Assembly: GCF_004799445.1 (NCBI RefSeq)
Contig: NZ_SSNA01000146.1
Coordinates: forward strand, 1 to 57,823
Reading direction: 5' to 3'
From: Bradyrhizobium sp.
GTDB taxonomy: Bacteria; Pseudomonadota; Alphaproteobacteria; Rhizobiales; Xanthobacteraceae
Length of the DNA stretch: 57,823 nucleotides
Shown here: positions 10,907 to 19,828 of the stretch, in pieces
How the letters are laid out: each line of letters opens with the position of its first letter
How positions within the stretch are numbered: position 1 is the first letter of the stretch
The notes under the pieces: generated by a model
Told to the model about the DNA's origin: nothing
Databases searched by the model: none
What the model saw: only the letters and a program-made list of their open reading frames with translations
Made by a program: the position numbers and the translations under genes

Positions 10907-11026
10907 GAGCTATCCTTCGAGCGGGAGCGATGATGCTTGGTCGCGCCCAGATAGCATCGCGTTCACGCCTGCCGGACGCACCTTCGGCGAGACCCGGATC
11001 TGCAATCGCCGATAGGCATTTGCGGC

Positions 11027-12276
11027 CTATGCGGCATGCCGCCATGCGTGCAGCCGCCGGATCGCCGAGGGCGTCAGGCTGTACGCCGCCACTGCGGTGT
11101 CCGAGAATCGCGCCGCCGCCGCCGGTGCGCGCAGCAGTCTTGTCACCACTACCGCCAAAGGAACCGCGCACCATGGGTCGGTCAGCAGTGGCACCAGTTC
11201 CTCGCGCGAGCCGCGGTAACGCCCCGACCCAAAGGCGAGCAAAGCGATTTCACGCTGGATGTCCCGTCTGCGATGGCGCTGCCGCTGCCGCGCGGCATCC
11301 AGCAGTCCCATGATGCCCAGTCGGGTAAGGACACCCTCGCGGCCGTCGGGCTGAACCGGCGGCGCCTCGCCCAGCGATATCTGGAGCAAGGCGCCCGGCA
11401 AATCGACGCCGCTCAGCCAGGCATTCATCGGCTCGACCAGACGGGGGTTGGCGTCGATGAAGTGCGGCGTTCCGGTTGCACCCTCTCGGATGTAATCGAA
11501 CGACAACGCGCCGTGCCAGCCCAGCGCTTGCCCTATCCGCCTCACGATCTCGCGCACCTCGGCACTGACGACACTGATCTTGAGCACGTCGCCGCCGCCA
11601 GGCCCCTCCACGACTTGCCGATAAATATGGCTGGCGACGAGGCGTCCACGATCGAACACCGCCTGCGTGCGCTCCAGCGAACCCGTCACCGCGGCCTGGA
11701 CCAGCAAACCTGCCGCGAAGGCCTTCCCTGTTCGACTTGCTGCAGCAGTGCATCGCGCCGGCGTGCGTCGCCGATCCGCCAGACGCCGACACTGGCGGTG
11801 CCGAACGCGGCCTTGACGAAAAACGGATAGGGCCGCTCGGCAGCGAATTCGTCCGCCGAGCGAACAACATCGGTTTTGGGCTGCGGCACTTTCAGCCGCG
11901 TCAGCAGATCGGCGAGACTGGCCTTGCTCTGGACCTGTTCGAACACCTCGAAATCGGCGAGCGCGATTCCGAGGCCGAGGGGAAGCCGCTTGCGCGCGGC
12001 GGCAAACAGGTAGGCCTGCTCATGCACCGGAATCAGCGCGTCGATATTGCCGGCTTTGACGACTTCGAGCACGGCCGCCAGATAGCCATCGGGATCGGCG
12101 CCCGACGCAGGCGCCCGAAGCACACGACTGACAAAACGCGAGAAACGTCCAAGACAGATCGGATCGGCGGAAACCAGTTCGACCCGATGGCCAGCGAGCC
12201 CCAGTGCCGTGATCGCCTCGCGCGACGACAGGCTGGAGCCCTCGCTGAGAAGGATTTTTGGTCTCTGCGCTATCAT
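11027..12276 (-). pseudogene. ATP-grasp protein gene, one-base frameshift
   Basis: The N-terminal half (from MIAQRPKILLSEGSSL at 12276) reads through an ATP-grasp core with 'YPFFVKAAFGTASVGVW', then loses frame near 11724-11728. The second half continues in another frame from 'AGLLVQAAVTGS' through GALSFDYIREG and FIDANPRLVEPMNAW. Adding one base in the CCC/GGG run at about 11726 would restore 'EQGKAFAAGLLVQAA', so one base has been lost (or miscalled). The complete protein would be about 415 residues, of the carbamoyl-phosphate-synthase-like ATP-grasp type. An internal start in the second half would give a non-functional fragment. Confidence 0.8.
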
Positions 12277-12324
12277 CTGAAATATCGCTCCGGCGCGCAC
12301 TCTATCGCGCGCAGCGAGAAGCGC

Positions 12325-12504
12325 ATGCGTCAAGATTTGGGAAATACCGCCCACGAAGCGGCGCGCTCCACCCGGGCGCTGCTTGTTTCGCTGGCACTGT
12401 TTGCGCTGGCGATCGTCGCCGCTGCCTCATTTCTGTCGTCGATGCGACACGCTGCACCAATTGCTGCACCAATTAAGGACGATCATCACGAATCCGAGGG
12501 CTGA
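12325..12504 (+). CDS. Small single-pass membrane protein (hypothetical)
   Basis: The 59-codon frame starts MRQDLGNTAHEAARS. It carries one hydrophobic segment (about residues 19-38, LLVSLALFALAIVAAASFL) and ends in a charged tail DDHHESEG. An AGCGAGAAG stretch lies just upstream as a possible ribosome site. It lies in the divergent gap between the ATP-grasp remnant and the esterase gene, whose start is 82 bases further on. I do not recognise it. The membrane segment and ribosome site are the only support, so it may be a chance ORF. Confidence 0.35.
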   Translation: MRQDLGNTAHEAARSTRALLVSLALFALAIVAAASFLSSMRHAAPIAAPIKDDHHESEG

Positions 12505-12586
12505 CAGCACACGGTCTTTTTATTTTGCAGTGCAGCAACTATCTGCTCTTGGATGGCGTTATAGATCACTCGCCAAGGAGCTGCCG

Positions 12587-13801
12587 GTGTCGCTTGCCAA
12601 GAATGTCGAATTCCTGCGGAATCTACCCAAACTGCACGGAATCAATGCCTTTGAAGGCTTCGGGCGAGGCATGCGGCGAGGTGTCCGCAGCCCTCTTGTC
12701 GAAATCAAAGGATTCGGAGCCAATCCGGGCGACCTCAGGATGTTCTCATACGTGCCTGACAGCCTGCAGCCGACACCCGCTCTGGTCGTCGTTTTGCACG
12801 GATGCGGTCAGACCGCCGCCGGCTACGATTTGGGCGCCGGCTGGTCCACGCTGGCAAAACATTATGGTTTCGTGCTGCTGATGCCCGAGCAGCAGTCCTC
12901 GAACAACGCCAACGTATGCTTCAACTGGTTCAACCCGGAAGACAGCAGGCGCGGGGGTGGCGAAGCCTGTTCGATCAGGCAGATGATCGCGCGGATGGCA
13001 CGCGACCATCAGATCGACCCAGATCGCATTTTCGTCACCGGGCTATCGGCGGGCGGAGCCATGACCACGGTCATGCTCGCGACCTATCCCGAAATATTTG
13101 CAGCCGGCGCCGTTATCGCCGGACTGCCGTACGGCGTTGCGACCAATGTGCGGGAAGCGTTGAACGGAATGTTTCAGTCGCCCGCCCGCCCGGCCAGCGA
13201 GCTGGGAGACTTGGTGCGCAAGGCCTCAACTCACCGCGGCCCCTGGCCGAAAATTTCGGTGTGGCATGGCAGCGCCGATCGCACGGTCAATCCTGCGAAC
13301 GCCAATGAGATCGTCAAGCAATGGCTCGACGTGCATGAGCTGTCTTCAGCGCCGATGTCGGAGGGCACTGTCGACGGCTATCCCCGGCAGATCTGGTGGA
13401 ATGCGGACGGCGAAACCATCGTCGAATCCTACACCATCACCGATATGGCCCATGGCACTCCGCTGGGAACGGCCGACAACGACGAGCGCTACGGCACCCA
13501 GGGCGCGTTCCTGATCGAGGCGGGCATCTCGTCCTCGTATCACATTGCGAATTTCTTCGGCCTGACGGATTGGATTCGCCAACCCGGCGAAGCCGCAAAG
13601 GCGGCGCCTGCAACGGCTTCGGCGCGAACCACCAAGACCAGCCCGATGGTCTCGCAGATACCCGTGCCAATGCCGGATCTCGCCAAGGTGCTGTGGCCGC
13701 TGACGACGCTTAAGCCGGCCGCCGAGCCGCCGCGGCGCCGCGGCATTGACGTCGGCGGCGTGATCACGCGCGCGCTCACGGCGGCAGGCCTGATGAAATA
13801 A
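12587..13801 (+). CDS. PHB-depolymerase-family esterase (LpqC-like)
   Basis: The 404-residue alpha/beta hydrolase of the Esterase_phd family has the oxyanion region VLHGCGQTAAGYD. Its nucleophile Ser154 is in GLSAGGAM, the likely catalytic Asp is in WHGSADRTVNP, and the His is in MAHGTPLG. A GTG start at 12587 is chosen because AAGGAG lies 6 bases upstream and the family starts MSLAxNVEFLR. The frame is open further upstream but has no good start there. There is no clear signal peptide, so it may be cytosolic or leave by another route. The C-terminal 80 residues are proline/alanine-rich and not conserved. Substrates could be short polyhydroxybutyrate or feruloyl-type esters. Confidence 0.85.
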   Translation: MSLAKNVEFLRNLPKLHGINAFEGFGRGMRRGVRSPLVEIKGFGANPGDLRMFSYVPDSLQPTPALVVVLHGCGQTAAGYDLGAGWSTLAKHYGFVLLMPEQQSSNNANVCFNWFNPEDSRRGGGEACSIRQMIARMARDHQIDPDRIFVTGLSAGGAMTTVMLATYPEIFAAGAVIAGLPYGVATNVREALNGMFQSPARPASELGDLVRKASTHRGPWPKISVWHGSADRTVNPANANEIVKQWLDVHELSSAPMSEGTVDGYPRQIWWNADGETIVESYTITDMAHGTPLGTADNDERYGTQGAFLIEAGISSSYHIANFFGLTDWIRQPGEAAKAAPATASARTTKTSPMVSQIPVPMPDLAKVLWPLTTLKPAAEPPRRRGIDVGGVITRALTAAGLMK

Positions 13802-13847
13802 GGCGACGGCATCGACGAATGCCGTGAGCGGAGCACGCCGCCGTCGC

Positions 13848-14516
13848 TCACATCGCGCCGGTGAGAAACGGATTGGTCAACCGTTCCTGGCCGATGCTCG
13901 ATCCGGGGCCGTGGCCGCAGATGAAGCCGACATCGTCGCCGAGCGGCAGCAGCTTGTCCTTGATCGACCTGATCAGCGTGCCGTGATCGCCGCCCGGAAT
14001 GTCGCTGCGCCCGACCGAGCCGTTGAACAGCACGTCACCGACATGCGCGAAGCGCATTTCCCGGTTGAAGAACACCACGCTGCCGGGCGAGTGACCGGGG
14101 CAATGCAGGATGTCGAAAGTCAATTCGCCGATTCCGACCTGGTTGCCTTCCTCGAGCCAGCGATCCGGCGCGAAATCGCGCATGCCGGTCATGCCGAAAC
14201 GCTCCCCGCTCGTCACCACATTGTCGAGCAGGAACTTGTCGGCGATATGCGGGCCTTCGATCGGCACCTTGAGCGCGTCGCGCAGCTCAGCTGCGCCGCC
14301 GACATGGTCGATATGGCCGTGGGTCAGCCAGATCTTTTCGACCGTGACATTGGCCTGCTTGATGGCCGCCTGAATTTTCGCAACGTCCCCGCCGGGATCG
14401 ATCACCACCGCTTTTTTGGTGGCCGCGCACCATACTAGGGTGCAGTTCTGCTCAAATAGCGTCACCGGGATGATGAGCGCACCGGCCTTTGCCTGGGTTT
14501 CGGTTTCCTGAGTCAT
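13848..14516 (-). CDS. MBL-fold metallo-hydrolase (glyoxalase II-like)
   Basis: The 222-residue protein has the metal motif THGHIDHVGG and further ligands in LHCPGHSPGSVVFF and CGHGPGSSIGQE, the pattern of YcbL/glyoxalase II-type hydrolases. 'AVVIDPGGD' near the N-terminus is also typical. The start at 14516 (MTQETETQAKAGALI) is preferred over 14567 because the longer version adds a basic stretch absent from relatives. It converges with the esterase gene across a 46-base gap that holds a small hairpin (CGGCAT/ATGCCG) without a T-run. Confidence 0.85.
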   Translation of the reverse strand: MTQETETQAKAGALIIPVTLFEQNCTLVWCAATKKAVVIDPGGDVAKIQAAIKQANVTVEKIWLTHGHIDHVGGAAELRDALKVPIEGPHIADKFLLDNVVTSGERFGMTGMRDFAPDRWLEEGNQVGIGELTFDILHCPGHSPGSVVFFNREMRFAHVGDVLFNGSVGRSDIPGGDHGTLIRSIKDKLLPLGDDVGFICGHGPGSSIGQERLTNPFLTGAM

Positions 14517-14595
14517 GTCAGCACAATGCCGATTTTTCGCAGGCCGCCAAGTCAAAGATTCGCGCATTTTCGGTGGAACAGTGCGTATCGCGTGA

Positions 14596-15663
14596 CTACG
14601 ACTTGACCGCGCGGCCCTTGGATTTCACGCGGCCCCGCGCCCCAAGGCGCTGCAGCACGACCATTTCACGCATCCATTCCCGGGTCGGCTTGGCCGGAAT
14701 GCCGCCCCAGACGGCGCCAGCGGGGACATCCTCATAGACAGAGGATCGCGCCGCCAGCATCGCGCCTTTGCCGACGGTGACATGCGGGACGATGCCGGTG
14801 CGGGCTCCCAGCACGACAAAATCCTCGATCGTCACGCTGCCGCTGAAGCCGGATTGAGCGACGATGATGCAATGGCGGCCGATGACACAATTGTGTCCGA
14901 TCTGGCAGAGGTTATCGATCTTGGTTCCTTCGCCGACCACGGTGTCGCGCATTCCACCGCGATCGATCCGGGTGCCCGAACCAACCTCAACGTCGTTATG
15001 AATGATGACGCGGCCGATCTGCGGGATTTTGATATGTCCTTCGGCGGAGGAGACATAACCGAACCCGTCCTGGCCGATGTGACAACCGGGATGGATCACC
15101 ACGCCGTCACCGAGATGGGCATGCGTGATCGTGCAATGGGCGCCAATGGCGCAATTTTTCCCGATCCGGACATGTTCGCCGATCACAGCGTGGGCGCCGA
15201 TCAATGTGCCCGATCCGATTCTGGCCGACGGCCCGATGACCGCGAACGGGTCCACCGTCACGTCACGCTCCAGCGCCGCGGAGGGATGCACGGCTGCGTT
15301 GGGCGAGACACCGTCGCTACCGAACACCGAGGTCGGACGCAGCGCGCCGCGATAGATTTCACGCACGACCTTGACGAAGGCGTCATAAGGCTCGGGCACG
15401 CTCAGCACCGCTACGCTGCCCGGCGCCTGGCCTGCGAAACGCGCGCTGGTCAGCACCGCGCCGGCTCCAGTCGCCGCAAGCGCGTGGGCAAACTTGGCAT
15501 CCTTGACGAAGGTCAGGTCGTTGGCGCCGGCACAGTCGACCGGACCGATGCCGGTCAGGCGGCGGGACAGATCCGATCCCGCAGATGGCTCCGCCCCGGT
15601 CAACGAAGCGATTTCCGCCACGCTCAGACCCGCCGAGCGCGAAAAAAAGCTGAACTCGGTCAG
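14596..15663 (-). CDS. lpxD: UDP-3-O-acylglucosamine N-acyltransferase, probable CTG start
   Basis: LpxD adds the second hydroxy-acyl chain in lipid A synthesis. A short N-terminal uridine-binding domain (to about residue 110) leads into the left-handed beta-helix of hexapeptide repeats, for example 'IGPSARIGSGTLIGAHAVIGE'. Active-site-type sequence HPGCHIGQDGFGY and a C-terminal helix follow. No ATG begins the frame. A GTG at 15621 would cut off the conserved FFxRxxxLSVAEIAxLTGA start. A CTG at 15663 keeps it, has GGAG eight bases upstream, and lies just after an in-frame TAG. The usual bamA/fabZ/lpxA neighbours are absent, so this may be a second copy. Confidence 0.85.
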   Translation of the reverse strand: MTEFSFFSRSAGLSVAEIASLTGAEPSAGSDLSRRLTGIGPVDCAGANDLTFVKDAKFAHALAATGAGAVLTSARFAGQAPGSVAVLSVPEPYDAFVKVVREIYRGALRPTSVFGSDGVSPNAAVHPSAALERDVTVDPFAVIGPSARIGSGTLIGAHAVIGEHVRIGKNCAIGAHCTITHAHLGDGVVIHPGCHIGQDGFGYVSSAEGHIKIPQIGRVIIHNDVEVGSGTRIDRGGMRDTVVGEGTKIDNLCQIGHNCVIGRHCIIVAQSGFSGSVTIEDFVVLGARTGIVPHVTVGKGAMLAARSSVYEDVPAGAVWGGIPAKPTREWMREMVVLQRLGARGRVKSKGRAVKS

Positions 15664-15800
15664 TGTCCTTACTCCCGGCTATGTCCACGATAACCCCTTC
15701 AGCCGGTGTTCCCAAGGTAATTCGGGACCGGCAGCGGCAGATTCGGCACACGGGCTGGCCCGAACGCAAAACGGGTTTCCTGTTTTGCCGCCGGCGCTCT

Positions 15801-16298
15801 ATGTTTGTCGCGATGGAATCGCCAGCCCGCCAGGCCAGTCTCGTGCCCGCGCCGGACCGCCGTCAGTCGGAGACGGCGCTTGCGATCGCGCGCGGCACCG
15901 CGCGGCTGTTACGGTCGCTGGGATTTTCCTGCATCAGCGAATTGCCGCTGCCGTCGGGAAGGCGCGCCGACCTGGTGGCTATCAACGAGCGCGGCGAGAT
16001 CTGGATCGTCGAGATCAAATCATCGATCGAGGATTTGCGCGCCGACCAGAAATGGCCGGAATACAGGGCCCATTGCGACCGGCTGTTCTTCGCCTTCACG
16101 CAGGAGCTGCCGTGCGAGATCTTCCCTGGCGACACCGGCCTGATCGTCGCCGACGCCTATGGCGCGCATATGCATTGCGCGGCGCCGGAGCATCGGTTAC
16201 CGGCGCCGACCCGCAAACTGATGACGGTGCGGTTTGCGATCGCCGCGGCGCAGCGGATCAATCGTCTGGTCGATCCGCAGGGGCATGCCGAATTCTAG
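15801..16298 (+). CDS. MmcB-family DNA repair protein
   Basis: The product is about 165 residues (MFVAMESPARQ, or from the second ATG at 15813). It belongs to the former DUF1052 family, now named after Caulobacter MmcB, a DNA-damage-induced repair protein. The core 'GRRADLVAINERGEIWIVE' followed by IKSS has the D...ExK pattern of the PD-(D/E)xK nuclease fold. 'DQKWPEYRAHCDRLFFAF' is also typical of the family. It lies divergently from lpxD with a short gap. No LexA box was recognised by eye. Confidence 0.8.
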   Translation: MFVAMESPARQASLVPAPDRRQSETALAIARGTARLLRSLGFSCISELPLPSGRRADLVAINERGEIWIVEIKSSIEDLRADQKWPEYRAHCDRLFFAFTQELPCEIFPGDTGLIVADAYGAHMHCAAPEHRLPAPTRKLMTVRFAIAAAQRINRLVDPQGHAEF

Positions 16299-16549
16299 CA
16301 AACGCCTTGGCTTGAAGCGGCTCACCGGCGCAGCGCGGACGCGGGTCGGACAATCGCGACGCGTTGCGCCCCGGCAGCGATCCTCGGGCCTTGATCCGGC
16401 CAAATCACGCCCGCGGCGAAACCGGCGCCGAAATCCGGGGGCGCATCCAATACGGGCGCGCCGGCCGCGAAAGTTAGCCAACGATTAATTCCGTTCTGCC
16501 AGCGATAATCGTGGCAGCCCGGTATCCCAAGGGGCGAAGGAGGTTTCAA

Positions 16550-16921
16550 ATGAGCAGCATCATGAGCGTCCTGCAGTCTTCCTATTCGGCAAATACCAGC
16601 GCGAACCTGATCTCACCGGGAGACAAATTCGCCCCCGTCGATCCAACCAAGTATCAGGGCACCTGGACCGGCAAGGATTATAAAAATCAGCCGATAACCA
16701 TTTCGATCACCAAGGTCAGCGGCTACCGCGCCAACGTGACGCTTCAGGATTCCAGTGGTCTTCAGTTTCAAAGAGCGCTCATCACCACCAAGGGCAGGTT
16801 TCGAATCGGCAATTCCCAGTTCATACTCACCGGAAAGGGCGTCGCGCAGATCGACACGATCGTGACCGATCCCAACACCGGCATCCAAACCGACAACAAG
16901 GCCACCCTCAACCTGAAATGA
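16550..16921 (+). CDS. Small protein of unknown function
   Basis: The 123-residue product is preceded by a strong ribosome site GGAGGT seven bases before ATG. It has no signal peptide or membrane helix. The middle is rich in beta-forming, alternating polar/hydrophobic residues ('TISITKVSGYRANVTLQD', 'GRFRIGNSQFILTGKG'), suggesting a small beta-barrel or lipocalin-like fold. I do not recognise the family. The N-terminal 'MSSIMSVLQSSYSANTS' loosely resembles flagellin/secreted-protein starts, but that is weak. Its stop is followed within 20 bases by the formyltransferase remnant. Confidence 0.7.
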   Translation: MSSIMSVLQSSYSANTSANLISPGDKFAPVDPTKYQGTWTGKDYKNQPITISITKVSGYRANVTLQDSSGLQFQRALITTKGRFRIGNSQFILTGKGVAQIDTIVTDPNTGIQTDNKATLNLK

Positions 16922-16940
16922 AAACAGGCCGTCACCTGAC

Positions 16941-17393
16941 GTGCTGGATCGGCTTGGCTACGGCGCTTACAATTTTCATCCGGGGCCGCCGACCTATCCC
17001 GGCCGGGCACCGGCGCATTTCGCGCTTTACGGGCGCGCCACCGAGTTCGGCGCGACCGCGCACGTCATGGTCGCCCGGGCCGACGAAGGCCCGATTGTCG
17101 GCCTCGAGATGTTTTCGATTCCGCCGGGCACTTCGGTGGCCAGCCTCGAAGGCATGGCCTACGTCCGTCTCAGCCTTTTGTTCTGGACCTTGGCAAAACC
17201 GCTGGCGAGGCGCAGCGAACGGCTACCCCAACTGCCGGCGCGATGGAGCGGGACCAAAACCACGCGCCGCGACTACGCAGCGCTGCGTGAAATTCCGCGG
17301 GATATTAAGAAAGACGAACTGGATCGCCGCATCGAGGTGTTTGGTGACGACCCTGACTTCGGGTCGCCCAGAACGTTCGTCAGCGCGGCGTAG
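16941..17393 (+). pseudogene. 5'-truncated formyltransferase
   Basis: The frame carries the catalytic half of a methionyl-tRNA-formyltransferase-like domain: YGAYNFHPGPPTYPGRAPAH, then FGATAHVMVARADEGPI. The N-terminal Rossmann part that binds formyl-tetrahydrofolate, about 80-100 residues, is missing. The frame begins with GTG directly after the stop of the preceding small gene, without a ribosome site. No upstream half is found in any frame between 16299 and 16550. The most likely explanation is a deletion that joined the small gene to the remnant. Confidence 0.7.
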
Positions 17394-17527
17394 CGTTCCG
17401 CGCCGCCCTGCAAGTCACTAGGCAGGCGCAGCTCGCGTATCATTTCTATCGCTAGATGGCCCCCTGCCGGAGGCGCCTACGTCGTCGGCACGCCGTTCAT
17501 TGCGATCACGGCCCCGTCATGCCCCGC

Positions 17528-18082
17528 CTAGCGCGGCGCGCGCTTGGCCAGAATCCGCTGCAGGGTGCGGCGATGCATGTTCAGCCGCCGCGCGGTTTCC
17601 GAGACGTTGCGATTGCACATCTCATAGATGCGCTGGATGTGCTCCCAGCGCACACGGTCCGCCGACATCGGATTGCTCGGCGGTTCGGACTTTTCGGTGC
17701 CGCTGGCGAGCAGCGCCGCAACCACATCGTCGGCGTCGGCGGGCTTTGCGAGATAGTCCACCGCGCCCATCTTCACCGCGGTCACGGCGGTGGCGATGTT
17801 GCCGTAGCCGGTCAGCACGATCGCCCGCGCATCGGGCCGCTTGCGCTTCAGCGCCGACACCACGTCAAGGCCATTGCCGTCGGCAAGCCGGAGATCCACA
17901 ACCGCGAAGGCGGGGGCCGCCCGGCCGATCTGCGCCAGGCCGTCGGAGACGCTGTCGCAGGAGGTCACCGTGAAGCCACGGGTTTCCATGGCGCGCGCGA
18001 GGCGCTCCAGAAACGGCTTGTCGTCCTCCACGATCAGGAGGGAGCGATCGGCGTGTCCCGTCAGTTCAGCGATGGCGTTCAC
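17528..18082 (-). CDS. actR: ActR/RegA-type redox response regulator
   Basis: The 184-residue response regulator has a receiver domain (acidic pair in VEDDKP, phospho-acceptor Asp63 in VVDLRLADG, KPAD near 113). A proline linker and a Fis-type helix-turn-helix at the C-terminus (NVSETARRLNMHRRTLQRIL) follow, exactly the ActR/RegA/PrrA layout. These regulators control photosynthesis, CO2/N2 fixation or acid and redox responses in alphaproteobacteria. It lies 162 bases downstream of its sensor kinase, on the same strand. Confidence 0.92.
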   Translation of the reverse strand: MNAIAELTGHADRSLLIVEDDKPFLERLARAMETRGFTVTSCDSVSDGLAQIGRAAPAFAVVDLRLADGNGLDVVSALKRKRPDARAIVLTGYGNIATAVTAVKMGAVDYLAKPADADDVVAALLASGTEKSEPPSNPMSADRVRWEHIQRIYEMCNRNVSETARRLNMHRRTLQRILAKRAPR

Positions 18083-18244
18083 GATTCGGCCTATCCTCTA
18101 TGTCGGACCATACAGCATATGGCGTGGCGGCCCGGCGCTGCCAAGACCGCATAAGGTCGATCCCGCCACCCTCGCGACGCCCGCGACACCGTTCCGGAGT
18201 ATGATCCATTCGGAAAAGCCGGTTCCCGCTCTTCCCAATGACGC

Positions 18245-19570
18245 CTAAGGCGGCGATTCCGCAGCAGGTTCGCGCCCCTCGAAACGGTTTCGCGGCCAGC
18301 CGATCTGAACCACCGCGCCATGGTCCGGAAAAATTCGGTTGGTGAAGGAGACCTTGGCGCCGGTGCGCTCAAGCAGCGTGCGGGCGATAAACACCCCGAG
18401 ACCGAGCCCGCTATGCGCGCCCTGGGCCTCATCCGCGCTGCGCCGCCGCGACAGATAGGGTTCGCCGATGCGTTTCAGCATGTCGGGCGCAATGCCCGGC
18501 CCGTCATCGGAAATGATGATCTCGACGGTGTCGGCATTCCACCACGCATTCACCTCCACGGTCGTGCGCGCGAAATCGACGGCATTTTCGAGGATATTGC
18601 CGACGCCATAAAGGATCGCCGGATTTCGTGTTCCCACCGGCTCGGGGGTGCCCGCAACCGCAATGCGGACCTTGATCACCACACCGAAATCGCGATGCGG
18701 CGCCACGGTTTCCTCGATCAGCGCCGACAAGGGCATGCGGTCGAACGGCGCACCGGTCGAAGAGAGCTGGGTGATCTTGGCCAGGATATCGCGGCAGCGC
18801 TGCGCCTGTTCCCGCAACGTCTTGATGTCGCCGGCGATCTGACTGTTATCCGGCAAGGTCCGCTCCAGCTCGCGCGAAATCAGAAAGATGGTGGAAAGCG
18901 GTGTGCCGAGTTCATGGGCGGCCGCGGCCGCAAGACCGTCGAGCTGGGTGAGATGCTGTTCCCGCGTCAGCACCAGCTCGGTCGCTGCCAGCGCGTCCGA
19001 CAGCTTGCGGGATTCCTCCGCGACCTGGAAGGCATAAAGACTGGTGACGCCGATGGCGACCACGATCGAGAGCCACACGCCGAACAAATAGATCGGCGGC
19101 AGCACCAGCGGGTCGTCGCTATCCCACGGCAACGGCAGATGAAAAAATACCAGCACGGAGGCACAGGCGACCGCCAGGAGGCCGAGCGCGATGGTGAGCC
19201 TGATCGGCAGTGCCGCCGCCGAGATCAGAACCGGAGCAAGAAACAGAAATGAAAAGGGGTTCTGCAGGCCGCCGGTGAAGAACAGGAGTCCGGCCAGTTC
19301 GACGATGTTCAACGCCAGCAGCGCCGCGGCGTAGGCCGGCTCCAGCCGCTGCATCGGGTCGAAGCTGGTCTGCAGGACGAGATTGAGCAGTGCGGACAGC
19401 CCGACGATGATCACACAGGGGGCGACCTCGACGTCGAATTCGAGCCCCTGTACAACGATAAAGATGGCCGCGAGCTGGCCAAGCACGGCAAGCCAGCGCA
19501 GCCGCAATATCGTATCCAGACGGACATAGCGGCGCGGATGGCGAAAATCGGAGGCTGCGACGTCAGTCAT
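18245..19570 (-). CDS. actS: ActS/RegB-type redox sensor histidine kinase
   Basis: The 441-residue kinase has six predicted membrane helices in the first 185 residues, including the quinone-sensing motif FTGGLQNPFSFLFLAP (about 98-113). The H-box is AAAHELGTPLST (His219). The redox-active cysteine of this family is present as Cys259 in QRCRDIL. The ATPase part has ILENAVDFA, ISDDGPGIAPDM and SGLGLGVFIA. It is the partner of the response regulator directly downstream. The 258-base gap on its 5' side is divergent, shared with the ABC transporter genes. Confidence 0.92.
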   Translation of the reverse strand: MTDVAASDFRHPRRYVRLDTILRLRWLAVLGQLAAIFIVVQGLEFDVEVAPCVIIVGLSALLNLVLQTSFDPMQRLEPAYAAALLALNIVELAGLLFFTGGLQNPFSFLFLAPVLISAAALPIRLTIALGLLAVACASVLVFFHLPLPWDSDDPLVLPPIYLFGVWLSIVVAIGVTSLYAFQVAEESRKLSDALAATELVLTREQHLTQLDGLAAAAAHELGTPLSTIFLISRELERTLPDNSQIAGDIKTLREQAQRCRDILAKITQLSSTGAPFDRMPLSALIEETVAPHRDFGVVIKVRIAVAGTPEPVGTRNPAILYGVGNILENAVDFARTTVEVNAWWNADTVEIIISDDGPGIAPDMLKRIGEPYLSRRRSADEAQGAHSGLGLGVFIARTLLERTGAKVSFTNRIFPDHGAVVQIGWPRNRFEGREPAAESPP

Positions 19571-19766
19571 GCCCGGTGCCCGGCTTTCCGAAATTCGTGT
19601 TACGTCGCGGTACCCTCATATACGAGCTTCAGGAGCAAAAGGGCACTGGCAATGCCACGCAAGCTTCAAATCGACCGCGCCGGAGTTTAGCTTCGCACGG
19701 CGCCGACGACAAACTGGCTTTCCCGGCGCCAGATCGAACGGCCGCAAATTGCTGCCGAAGTGTTGT

Positions 19767-19794
19767 GCTTGAAGTCTTGCGCTTGAAGTCTTGC
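19767..19794. repeat. Tandem 14-bp direct repeat
   Basis: The 14-mer GCTTGAAGTCTTGC occurs twice head-to-tail, followed by a partial third copy GCTTA. It lies 35 bases before the ABC ATPase start, in the divergent region with actS. It could be a binding site or simple slippage duplication. Confidence 0.7.
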
Positions 19795-19828
19795 GCTTAT
19801 GGCCCCGATGGCCCAATGAACGGCCCGC

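Noticed and set aside
13807..13824. Hairpin CGGCAT-CGACGA-ATGCCG between the esterase and MBL-hydrolase genes as a terminator
   Set aside because: The stem is only six bases and no T-run follows on either strand.
16322..16549. 75-codon open frame on the - strand before the small unknown gene
   Set aside because: No ribosome site, no recognisable domain; it lies in the leader region of the + strand gene.
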